Assembly (NCBI GenBank): GCA_025057635.1
Contig: JANXBD010000011.1
Coordinates: 1-34,514 of the forward strand
DNA length: 34,514 bases
Source: Thermoflexus sp.
GTDB lineage: Bacteria > Chloroflexota > Anaerolineae > Thermoflexales > Thermoflexaceae
Direction: 5' to 3'
Under the pieces are notes generated by a model. That model made no database searches, had not been told where the DNA came from, and was given only the letters and a program-made list of their open reading frames with translations. Shown here one piece after another: positions 1 to 6,638 of the stretch. Position 1 is the first letter of the stretch. Each line of letters opens with the position of its first letter. Made by a program: the position numbers and the translations under genes.

Positions 1-626
1 GTCACATCGCCCGCAATGCTGCAGTTGAAGACAATCCGGGACTGGCTGTAGATCCGCCCGACCTCCTCGGGCAGATAGTTCCGATAAAAGTCGTTGGTGC
101 GGAAGCGTTCGGCGATCCGCCGGAGCCGGCGGGCACGAGGGGTTTTCCGGTGAGCCCGGGAGAGGTTCCCCACGAAGCTCACGTCATAGATGCGGGGGAG
201 CTGATGGTCGTAATGGACATCGGGGGCGGCGGCCAGCGGGAGCCAGTAGACCTGGTCGTGGCCCACCGCCCGCCGGAAGCGCTCCACGTAATCCTTCTGG
301 GCGATGAAGACGGCGTCGAAGAAGCGAGCGGCCTGCTCCCGCCAGCGGCCCAGATGCACATCGATCAAGTAGCCGGCGGTGGGGATCGACAGTCGCTCGA
401 TTCCGAGGGGGAAGTAGCGCCCTGCTGGGTCGATCCAGAGGTAGAGGTCGGGCCGCTCCGGCAGCGCAGTGATGATTTCGTCCAGCGGAACGGTCGTATC
501 GTAGCCGGGGCGCTGGCTGCACGGCAGGCCCACGTAGGTGACCGTGTGACCTAGGGCTTGTAGGGCTCGCTCAATGTGATATCCGGCAGCGGTAGGGAAC
601 CAACGATAGCCTAGGGCAATGTGCAT
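1..626 (-). CDS. CgeB-like glycosyltransferase, 3' end outside window
   Basis: Partial gene: 208 N-terminal codons are visible and the frame is still open at the left edge. The protein starts [17 protein letters not shown] and has the feel of the CgeB/YkvP glycosyltransferase group: an N-terminal Rossmann-like half in which a stored name is read as a display ([16 protein letters not shown]), then [14 protein letters not shown] near residue 155 and [11 protein letters not shown] at the edge, which matches the start of the C-terminal donor-binding domain (Glyco_trans_1_2 type). It would transfer a sugar to a surface glycan in the cytoplasm. The ATG at 626 has GGAG six bases upstream. It sits downstream of a flippase gene on the same strand, which supports a polysaccharide context. 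The donor and acceptor cannot be read from this fragment. Confidence 0.75.
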   Translation of the reverse strand, partial: MHIALGYRWFPTAAGYHIERALQALGHTVTYVGLPCSQRPGYDTTVPLDEIITALPERPDLYLWIDPAGRYFPLGIERLSIPTAGYLIDVHLGRWREQAARFFDAVFIAQKDYVERFRRAVGHDQVYWLPLAAAPDVHYDHQLPRIYDVSFVGNLSRAHRKTPRARRLRRIAERFRTNDFYRNYLPEEVGRIYSQSRIVFNCSIAGDV

Positions 627-928
627 CTGAAGCTCCTATGCAGGCTCCATTTCCACCCACATCACGATCTGGAAAAGCGTCGTCAGGAGACAGTTGGCAT
701 TCAAAATTTTCAACATCGTAGTCTGAGCAACCAGCCGATAAGATGTGCAATCAACGAATCCGTCTGCTCATTGCGGTCTTAGAGTGCCTTCTGGCATCCG
801 AATCATTCTGCTTTGGTATCCCTTCACCATTATGGATTCGGTATTTGGGCGCGGATCACCCTTGTCATCTGAGCATGGCATGGCCTTCCGATCAGGTGAG
901 GGGCCACGCCTTCGGTGCCGAGCTTAGG
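627..928. other. Intergenic gap, no gene seen
   Basis: About 300 bases lie between the flippase stop and the glycosyltransferase start. The short plus-strand frames here have no ribosome binding site and no recognisable protein. A 7-bp inverted repeat (CCGAATC at 798-804, GATTCGG at 835-841) is present, but the 30-base loop makes it weak. The minus-strand promoter for the glycosyltransferase probably lies here, but I found no convincing -35/-10 pair. Confidence 0.5.
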
Positions 929-2437
929 TTATCGCTTAGAGAGCCTCTGCTTGTGTCCTGTGGTCAGCCTCCATATATACCCCGTCTGCTCTCGTATGGT
1001 TGCCGGGTCGATGACGAACATTAAAGCGTAAAAGAGGACAAAAGCGCTGGCGAATTTCGACACAGTCAACAGCCATCCATGTGGAGCGAAAGACCATCGA
1101 AAATGCGAGAACGAGGTCATAAGAAGGGTCGCTATCAACAGGCCAGCAGCCACTCGCCATATTCGCAGCGCTGTTCGCAGATCCATCTGAAGATCCCTTC
1201 GTAGAGAGACGGAGGCGAGGACAAAGCCGATCGCCAGCGCCAGCCCCACTGCCCCGCACGTGCCCAGCGCGCCCCATCGCAGCGTCAACGGCACCCCGGC
1301 AATTCCTAAAACCCCTACCTGAATCCATTGCAACGTGGCCGCCTGCATGGGCCTTCCTGTTGCGTTGAGCAGGATACCGACATGCTCTAGATAGGGCCGG
1401 ATTACAAAGCAGGCGATCAAAATCTGAAGAAAGAGCGCACTGGGCAGCCAGCGCTCTCCGTAGAGAAGCAGAACGATCTCCTGAGCGGTCAGTAAGATGG
1501 CCAGCGCCAGCGGGCTGGCAATCATTGCAATTGTCCAACTGATCATGTCCGCTGTCTTCTTTAGTTGTTCTCGATCTCTCCGTAAACGAGCGTATGTGTA
1601 GAAAGCCGCGCGCGCCAGCACAGCATTAAAGATCAAGCCCGGCCACTGGGCAATCCGATAAGCCCGATCGTAATAGCCTAAGGTAGTTACGCCCACGAAA
1701 GTGCCGATTAGAAAGCTGTCAAGCTGCGCGAACAGCGTCCCAGCCATCAACCATAGGCCAGCGACACTCCCGAAGCGCAAAAACGAGAGCGCCAGATCCC
1801 AGCGAAACTCCCAGCGCTGCTGCCATAGATGGGGTAGCTGTCGAAGTGAAATCAGCACCAAGCCGAGCAGAAAAAAACTGTAAGCTGTCGTCTGCGCCAC
1901 TAGGCTCCACACCCCGCCCCCGTGAAGCGCCAGCCAGAAGGCGGGAAGGTATGAGAGAGGAAAAACCAGGCTCTGATACAGACTGGTCGCCCCGAACCGA
2001 AGTTCCTTCTCCAGCAGGGTTCCCGCGATGCCCGCGATGCCCTCTAGAAAAGCGGCAAAGGAGAGAACAAGGGCCGCCATCACCACCTGCTCGCTGTAAC
2101 CCAGTGTGCGTAACACGGGAACCATCATCCCCATCAGGGCCAGGCCTCCTAACGCAGCTGCCCCCTCCAGAACCGCGTAGGTTCCCACAGATTCCCCCGT
2201 GGTCTCCGGATGCTGTCCGAAGGCATACCCCAACCTCAGCTTGGTCTGGATCCGGAAGAGCTGAGCGAAAAACATCGCTAGGGCAAAGGTCCCAAAAGCC
2301 TCCGGCGCCAGCATGCGGGTCAGGAGGATGTTGGCGACGAACCCGAAAGCTAACGTCCAGTAGGCGCTCAGGGCCACCCACAGCCCACCTCGCACCGCCC
2401 GATAGGCCAGAGGCTCCTCCGATGTTAGTCGCTCCAC
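929..2437 (-). CDS. Wzx-type polysaccharide flippase (MOP superfamily)
   Basis: A 502-residue integral membrane protein with a dozen or more hydrophobic segments spread along its length, the size and layout of O-antigen/exopolysaccharide flippases (MOP superfamily, MATE-like fold). The N-terminus carries the family pattern ARG..W...........L.TRMLAPEAFGTFALAM, where the LAPEAFG segment is a hallmark of RfbX/Wzx-like proteins. The expected role is to move undecaprenyl-linked glycan units across the cytoplasmic membrane. The start is GTG at 2437, with AAGGAG five bases upstream. The glycosyltransferase gene follows on the same strand after about 300 bases, so the two probably belong to one surface-glycan region that continues to the left. 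The exact glycan substrate cannot be predicted. Confidence 0.85.
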   Translation of the reverse strand: MERLTSEEPLAYRAVRGGLWVALSAYWTLAFGFVANILLTRMLAPEAFGTFALAMFFAQLFRIQTKLRLGYAFGQHPETTGESVGTYAVLEGAAALGGLALMGMMVPVLRTLGYSEQVVMAALVLSFAAFLEGIAGIAGTLLEKELRFGATSLYQSLVFPLSYLPAFWLALHGGGVWSLVAQTTAYSFFLLGLVLISLRQLPHLWQQRWEFRWDLALSFLRFGSVAGLWLMAGTLFAQLDSFLIGTFVGVTTLGYYDRAYRIAQWPGLIFNAVLARAAFYTYARLRRDREQLKKTADMISWTIAMIASPLALAILLTAQEIVLLLYGERWLPSALFLQILIACFVIRPYLEHVGILLNATGRPMQAATLQWIQVGVLGIAGVPLTLRWGALGTCGAVGLALAIGFVLASVSLRRDLQMDLRTALRIWRVAAGLLIATLLMTSFSHFRWSFAPHGWLLTVSKFASAFVLFYALMFVIDPATIREQTGYIWRLTTGHKQRLSKR

Positions 2438-2833
2438 CGGCGCTCCTTCTCACCTTCGAGACGTTTTGGGCACTCTCTCTCCGATTGTATACGCTCGAAC
2501 ACCCGCAGACGCAGACCCAGCATCAGCGGGCTTTTCCTAAATCTACCTAACCCCGCTTCGCATCCGAAGGTGGAGAGATCGAAGACGAGAGCAGATTATG
2601 GACGATTTGCTGTAGGGGCGATGGGGAAATCGCCGAACGGGGGGACAGAACTGGCCTGACCGGTCTCCTTTCTCGCCCACTTGAGCGTTGAGTGGGCGGG
2701 GGATTATCAAACCAGCACGGGCGAGATGCCCTAGCCGCGGTGTTCTCCCACGACCGGGTCGCAGGACAGCACGGCGAAAGCCGGACGCAGGAAGAGCGGA
2801 CTCCGGCAGGAACCTTAAAGGCGCTCGAGGGGA
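2438..2833. other. Intergenic gap with hairpins and decayed-looking DNA
   Basis: Nearly 400 bases without a supported gene. The left part (2438-2540) is the minus-strand leader of the flippase gene. The middle holds two hairpins: GGCGAT/ATCGCC at 2617-2634, inside a TGTAGGGGCG context that resembles short intergenic repeats of Chloroflexota, and CGCCCACT/AGTGGGCG at 2674-2698. The right part (2700-2830) is GC-rich and open in several frames, but none gives a recognisable protein or a good ribosome binding site. It could be a degraded gene or insertion element, and I cannot name it. Confidence 0.4.
2617..2698. repeat. Tandem pair of hairpins (REP-like)
   Basis: Two perfect inverted repeats lie 40 bases apart: GGCGAT-ggggaa-ATCGCC (2617-2634) and CGCCCACT-9 nt-AGTGGGCG (2674-2698). 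Neither is followed by a T-run on either strand, so they are not classic terminators. They could still act as a 3' end structure for the lipoprotein transcript or be an extragenic palindromic repeat. Confidence 0.4.
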
Positions 2834-3451
2834 TCACCGAGTTGGGATCAGGACAAGATCAAAGATCCCTTCAGTCTGGCCCGGCTGAGGATAATACTGA
2901 GTCACCAGGGTCTGGTAACCCGAGGCGGTGACCCGAATGTGAATGTGAGGGGGACGACCGCTGTAGGCGGGTGGGAAGTGGCTCTCGAAACGATATGTTC
3001 CATCCGGTCCGGCGAACACAGTAGCCCGATACGCATCCGCGTATCGGCCATCTGGCCCCGCAAGCCAGAACTCAATTTTCGCCCCTGCAATCGGGGCGCA
3101 GTCCGCGCTGGACCGGACTACGCCGCGCAACACATGTCCCTGCCCCACGCGCTCACGCACCGGAGCGCCGGGCTGATAGAACGGCCCTAGGGCATCCGGC
3201 GGGGTCGGCGCGCAGGCCTCCGGCAAAGGGGTAACGTACGGAGAGGGATAGGATTCCCTCGGAGCCATAGGAGGAATAGTGGGGATTAGGACGAAGTGCT
3301 CCACCGTCACGGCGGGCGAAGGCCTCTCGGTCACCATAGGGATGTCCTTGGCCGGTTCGACAGCAGGCGGACGGTTGGGGCCCCAAAGGGACTCACAGGC
3401 GGTCAAGAGAAGCCAGCTGCTCCAAGCGCTCCATCCGATCCATCGCTTCAT
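2834..3451 (-). CDS. Intradiol ring-cleavage dioxygenase-like lipoprotein
   Basis: A 205-residue exported lipoprotein. The N-terminus MKRWIGWSAWSSWLLLTAC is a lipoprotein signal with lipobox LTAC and acylated Cys19. A proline-rich linker follows to about residue 80. Residues 85-205 match the intradiol dioxygenase (catechol/protocatechuate dioxygenase) beta-sandwich: GPFYQPGAPVR, then GHVLRGVVR, then a C-terminal RPPHIHIRV segment. The likely non-haem Fe(III) ligands are Tyr137, Tyr163, His169 and His171, all present, so the protein may be catalytically competent. Known family members open aromatic diols, while secreted small members have largely unknown substrates. The second ATG (3451) is chosen because AGGA lies eight bases upstream and it gives a tight signal peptide; an ATG at 3460 would add MGL. 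No aromatic-degradation genes lie nearby. Confidence 0.75.
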   Translation of the reverse strand: MKRWIGWSAWSSWLLLTACESLWGPNRPPAVEPAKDIPMVTERPSPAVTVEHFVLIPTIPPMAPRESYPSPYVTPLPEACAPTPPDALGPFYQPGAPVRERVGQGHVLRGVVRSSADCAPIAGAKIEFWLAGPDGRYADAYRATVFAGPDGTYRFESHFPPAYSGRPPHIHIRVTASGYQTLVTQYYPQPGQTEGIFDLVLIPTR

Positions 3452-3522
3452 GAGGCCCATCCTGTGTTCTTAAGAGGGTAGGAATTACTCTGTTAGAGAC
3501 TCCTGGACAAGGTAGGCTATCG

Positions 3523-3576
3523 GCCTTGCTCTCCCATGCCCACGGCCCAAAGAGTTATGGGCAGGGAGAGCAAGGC
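3523..3576. repeat. Long imperfect hairpin (13 + 6 bp stem)
   Basis: GCCTTGCTCTCCC (3523-3535) is perfectly inverted at 3564-3576. Inside it TGCCCA (3537-3542) pairs with TGGGCA (3558-3563), leaving one bulged A and a 15-base loop. It lies in the 200-base gap after trxA and before the lipoprotein gene, both on the minus strand. There is no T-run after it on the minus strand. It could be a terminator-like mRNA end structure or a short mobile palindrome. Confidence 0.6.
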
Positions 3577-3655
3577 TTCCTGAAGAGAGACAAATCCCGT
3601 AACTCCTAAGGGAATGATATGGAACCCAGATCGCGTGCTCGATGGATGAATAAAA

Positions 3656-4000
3656 TTAACGTTGGGGCTGAGGTTGAAGATGGGGGAGAATCTGGCGCAG
3701 CAAACGTTCTCGGGGTTGATATCCAACGATCCGGGCGATCTCACGCCCTTCCTTAAACAAAATAAGAGTGGGAATCCCCATCACCCCATATCGCATCGCT
3801 AGATCTGGATACTCATCTACATTTAGCTTGCCTACTTTCAAGACCTGGGCATATTCTCGGGCGATCTGATCCACAATCGGCTCCATGGCCTTACACGGCC
3901 CACACCACTCCGCCCAGAAGTCCACCAAGATCGGCCTATCCGAGCGAAGGACTTCCTGATCAAAGTTATGGGTTGTGATCACGACTTTATGTTCACTCAT
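3656..4000 (-). CDS. trxA: Thioredoxin
   Basis: A 114-residue single-domain thioredoxin, about the usual length. The redox site is WCGPC with Cys33 and Cys36, followed by the buried core VDFWAEWCGPCK and the cis-proline loop MGIPTLILFK near residue 73-82. In the cytoplasm it would reduce protein disulfides, using electrons from thioredoxin reductase, which is not in the window. The start at 4000 is preferred over the in-frame ATG at 4015 because GGAGG lies eight bases upstream of it, inside the would-be longer reading frame. It follows the CDGSH gene on the same strand after about 150 bases that contain a possible terminator and a direct repeat, so it may have its own promoter. Confidence 0.93.
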   Translation of the reverse strand: MSEHKVVITTHNFDQEVLRSDRPILVDFWAEWCGPCKAMEPIVDQIAREYAQVLKVGKLNVDEYPDLAMRYGVMGIPTLILFKEGREIARIVGYQPRERLLRQILPHLQPQPQR

Positions 4001-4054
4001 TCCAAATTCCTCCATTGTGAAAGTGAAATGGAATTTCTCCTCTCATCTCGATAC

Positions 4055-4087
4055 AAAAAATCCCCCCCAGCTTCCTGCTCCTGAGGG
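4055..4087 (-). terminator. Possible rho-independent terminator after the CDGSH gene
   Basis: Read on the minus strand, CCTCAG pairs with CTGGGG (one G-U pair) across a 10-base loop, followed by GGGATTTTTTG. The stem is short but the T-run is real. It would end the CDGSH transcript ahead of trxA, at least partly. Confidence 0.4.
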
Positions 4088-4108
4088 TCTTTACTTAAGG
4101 AACAGGAC

Positions 4109-4140
4109 CTGATCGGTTTGGCAACAACTGATCGGATTGG
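4109..4140. repeat. 13-bp direct repeat upstream of trxA
   Basis: CTGATCGGTTTGG (4109-4121) and CTGATCGGATTGG (4128-4140) differ at one base and are separated by six bases (period 19). They lie just downstream of the CDGSH stop codon and upstream of trxA, a position suited to a regulator binding as a tandem dimer. No known operator was recognised. Confidence 0.5.
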
Positions 4141-4154
4141 CCATTCGCTTAGAA

Positions 4155-4358
4155 TTAAGCTATCCCAGTCGGGCTGGATGGTTCTTCCTGGAGAACGATA
4201 ATGGTCACCGGTCCTCGTCCAGCGACCTCTCGGTGTGAGCCATCGCAGAAGGGGAAGTTGCGCGACTGAAAACAGCGACATAGGGTGACCCGTTCGCCGG
4301 GCCGAACTCGCACCGTTGTGCGCGGATGATCTCCCCACGTGGTCTCATGCTCTGCCAT
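4155..4358 (-). CDS. CDGSH-type [2Fe-2S] iron-sulfur protein
   Basis: A 67-residue protein with the complete CDGSH signature CRCFQSRNFPFCDGSH, which fits the C-X-C-X2-S-X3-P-X-C-D-G-X-H pattern. The cluster ligands are Cys27, Cys29, Cys38 and His42 (three Cys and one His, the mitoNEET arrangement). Small bacterial members are cytoplasmic [2Fe-2S] carriers or redox sensors of unknown partner. The start ATG at 4358 has GGAGG nine bases upstream. A good promoter precedes it at 4400-4428, and trxA lies downstream on the same strand. The pairing with thioredoxin hints at a redox or cluster-handling role, but that is inference. Confidence 0.92.
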   Translation of the reverse strand: MAEHETTWGDHPRTTVRVRPGERVTLCRCFQSRNFPFCDGSHREVAGRGPVTIIVLQEEPSSPTGIA

Positions 4359-4399
4359 GTCTGTGATCCTCCAGGGAATAGCCTCAACGGGACATATTG

Positions 4400-4428
4400 A
4401 GTGTATGCGGTAGGTGGATTAGTGTCAA
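4400..4428 (-). promoter_or_regulatory. Sigma70-type promoter for the CDGSH gene
   Basis: On the minus strand a perfect -35 TTGACA (4428-4423) is followed after exactly 17 bases by TACACT (4405-4400), four of six matches to the -10 consensus. It lies about 40 bases ahead of the CDGSH start codon. Confidence 0.6.
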
Positions 4429-4588
4429 AAATGCATCGTGAGGAGCGAAGAATGCCTCGTCACATACAAACAGGTTTTCCGGCGAAAAACATGCCAGGAG
4501 CCATTCAAGTTGTTATAGGCCATACCTACATCTCGAAGATCCAGAGCCGATCAAGCAAGCGGGGGGGTGTATCGGCCAAGCGGGTCAT

Positions 4589-5107
4589 TTATACGACATG
4601 GAGGAGGATTTCCATCCGCTTCTCCCACGCTCGCTGGAGTTCCTGAATTCGGCTCTCTAGCCCCTGAAGAGCAATCCGAGGCTCGCCGTTCCCCCGAAGG
4701 GCCTGACTCAGAGCGCTCAGATCCTCTTGGAATTCCTCAGCTTTCTGAAGGAGATCCGCATCGAATCGATAAAGTGCCTCGAGTTCTCGCTCATGAATGC
4801 GAATGGCATCGAAGAATCCAGCGTAACCATAGCGCGCCACTCCGATTTGATCGGCCAACGTTTGGATCCGGCGAACCACTCGATCCAGTTCGTCCGCTTG
4901 AGAAAGATCTCGCTCAGCCAGCTCGCGCTGGAGCCCTAATAGCCGATCAGCAATCTCCAGAAGCCGATGGCGGATCGCCTCCCGCAGGATCCGATCTGCA
5001 TCTCGCCGCTGCTCCTTCTCTTTGTATCCCGCGTAACCCGGCAGAAGCCGGAGCCACCGCTCCAGGGCCGGGCGGTTGGCCTTCACGCGCTCCAGGATCT
5101 CATCCAT
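4589..5107 (-). CDS. Uncharacterised coiled-coil protein
   Basis: A 172-residue protein I do not recognise as a named family. It has no signal peptide or membrane segment and is almost all charged helix. A short motif LLPGYAGYKEKEQRRDADR (residues 21-39) is followed by heptad-like helices (about 40-90), a less charged segment with YGYAGFFDAIRIHERELEALYRFD (about 93-117), then a last coiled coil to the C-terminus. ATG at 5107 has GGAGG six bases upstream, which fixes the start; the open frame extends farther upstream but without a site. It follows a small one-TM gene after 52 bases on the same strand, so the two are likely one operon, perhaps a membrane anchor and its soluble partner. Confidence 0.7.
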   Translation of the reverse strand: MDEILERVKANRPALERWLRLLPGYAGYKEKEQRRDADRILREAIRHRLLEIADRLLGLQRELAERDLSQADELDRVVRRIQTLADQIGVARYGYAGFFDAIRIHERELEALYRFDADLLQKAEEFQEDLSALSQALRGNGEPRIALQGLESRIQELQRAWEKRMEILLHVV

Positions 5108-5159
5108 AGCGCCCTCCGCTCGTATCTTGCCTCGGCAAGGCTCAATCTCGGCAAAACGA

Positions 5160-5375
5160 TCACAGCCGGCGCCCCTTTCCATCCGCCAGCTCAACGATCT
5201 GACGCAACAGCGTGACCAGCGTGACAGCGCTCTGGACCAGAGCGGCTGGGGATAGCCGCGCGCTTCCTCCGCGCTCCTGACGGGCCCGCACGTAGAGATA
5301 AGTAGCCAACATCCCGAACAGAGCACCCAGAGCGCCCCCTATCCCTAACAATAACCACTGACCCTCTCGTCGCAC
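5160..5375 (-). CDS. Small one-TM membrane protein
   Basis: A 71-residue protein with one clear hydrophobic span (about residues 7-28, LLLGIGGALGALFGMLATYLYV) followed by a basic stretch RARQERGG and an amphipathic C-terminal helix. It likely sits in the cytoplasmic membrane with its C-terminus inside. The start is GTG at 5375 with GGAGG seven bases upstream. It is 52 bases ahead of the coiled-coil gene on the same strand. No family was recognised. Confidence 0.65.
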   Translation of the reverse strand: MRREGQWLLLGIGGALGALFGMLATYLYVRARQERGGSARLSPAALVQSAVTLVTLLRQIVELADGKGRRL

Positions 5376-5719
5376 TGTTTATCCTCCTCTGCGATTCATT
5401 TCATTTTAGGGTTCTAGTGTTGTCTTCTATAATAGCTCAATTCAATCCCGGCAAATCGACACTCTCCTACGGGTTGCAGGGAAAAGCGCATAATCTGCCA
5501 TCCCAAGGCAGGTCGCGGTGGCAGATTGTTCGGTTCTCTTTCCCTCGCAAGTCAAGATGCTCGGTTGGCAAGTTGGGTTATGATAAAGCTGGTGGTAGAA
5601 GGCGTGTCTTGCTCTCTGTTCCTAAGCGCTTGGTTGTTAGGGGCAGGTGGGAGGCATGGACTTGTCTTGTCCTTCGAGAGCTTTCCGCTATCTCACCATT
5701 AGTCTCCATGGAGGCAGCC
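5376..5719. other. Divergent intergenic region
   Basis: About 340 bases between the minus-strand small membrane protein gene and the plus-strand hydrolase gene. It must hold promoters in both directions. A TATAAT (near 5425-5431) with no good -35 and a 9-bp inverted repeat at 5492-5527 are the only signals seen. The hydrolase reading frame is open through most of this stretch, but it lacks a ribosome binding site and family similarity before 5720. Confidence 0.45.
5492..5527. repeat. 9-bp inverted repeat
   Basis: AATCTGCCA (5492-5500) and TGGCAGATT (5519-5527) form a perfect palindrome with an 18-base spacer in the divergent promoter region. The spacing would suit a dimeric regulator or a leader hairpin. 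Confidence 0.5.
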
Positions 5720-6517
5720 ATGCCGTTCGCAACTGTCCGTGGCATCCGTCTGATCTATGACATTCGCGGCCATGGGACTCCGGTGCTCTGGATCCACGGT
5801 TTCCCCTTGGGGCGCTGGCTTTGGGATCCGCAGGTGGAGGCCCTGGGGGCTGTCGCTCGCTCGATCGCGGTGGATCTGCGGGGGTTCGGCGGAAGTAGCG
5901 TTCCCGAAGGGTCATATACGATGGACAGTTATGCGGCTGACCTACGCGGATTACTGGACATCTTAGGGATCGATCAAGCCGTGCTGGCCGGTCTTTCGAT
6001 GGGCGGCTACGTGGCCTTCGCCTTTTACGCTGCCTACCCAGAACGGGTTCGAGGCCTTATCTTGGCCGATACTCGGCATCAAGCGGATACGCCGGAAGTG
6101 CGGGCGAACCGGTATGCTGTAATCGAGCGAATCCGGGCTGAAGGGACACGCGCCGCAGTAGAGGCGTTTCTCCCCCGCCTGTTCGGTGGGACCACACAGC
6201 GCGAGCGGCCAGAACGGGTAGAAACCTTGCGACGCAAGATGATGACGAACCCCGCTGCCGGGCTGATCGGGGCCCTCCAGGCAATGGCCGAACGTCCGGA
6301 TCGCACGGATTTGCTCCCCTCCATCCGAGTGCCGACACTGGTGATCGTCGGGGAGGAAGATGCAGTAACCCCGCCAGACGTCGCCCGCCAGATGGCGGAG
6401 GGGATCCCTCAAGCCCGGGTGGTGGTGATTCCCCGAGCCGGCCATCTGGCCAACGTGGAGGCTCCCGAAGCTTTCAATGAGGCGGTCTGGGCTTTTCTTC
6501 AGGAGCTTGCAAAATAG
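5720..6517 (+). CDS. Alpha/beta-fold hydrolase
   Basis: A 265-residue member of the alpha/beta hydrolase superfamily, close to 3-oxoadipate enol-lactonase/haloperoxidase-type enzymes in length and style. The oxyanion segment is HGFPLG (26-31). The nucleophile elbow is GLSMGG with Ser93. The acid is Asp214 in GEEDAVTPP and the base is His242 in GHLANVE, so the triad is complete. It is cytoplasmic, with no signal peptide. The ATG at 5720 is chosen because GGAGG ends five bases upstream; an ATG at 5708 in frame has no site. tilS follows on the same strand after about 120 bases. The substrate cannot be deduced from sequence alone. Confidence 0.88.
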   Translation: MPFATVRGIRLIYDIRGHGTPVLWIHGFPLGRWLWDPQVEALGAVARSIAVDLRGFGGSSVPEGSYTMDSYAADLRGLLDILGIDQAVLAGLSMGGYVAFAFYAAYPERVRGLILADTRHQADTPEVRANRYAVIERIRAEGTRAAVEAFLPRLFGGTTQRERPERVETLRRKMMTNPAAGLIGALQAMAERPDRTDLLPSIRVPTLVIVGEEDAVTPPDVARQMAEGIPQARVVVIPRAGHLANVEAPEAFNEAVWAFLQELAK

Positions 6518-6638
6518 ATCTGGTGGTTTAGGAGATATCCACGAAGAGGGGCCAGGGACTTTTCATCCCTGCTTCCTTGCTCAGGATCATCCATTTCATC
6601 CAAGCGATTCATGCACATTCCTTCGAAATGCTTCTCTC

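Noticed and set aside
743-1024. Small plus-strand frame in the gap after the flippase
   Set aside because: No ribosome site or recognisable product, and its end runs into the flippase 3' end.
2547-2931. Possible transposase (TnpB-like) tail in the GC-rich gap
   Set aside because: I could not find zinc-ribbon cysteines or the catalytic motifs in any frame; the resemblance was only compositional.
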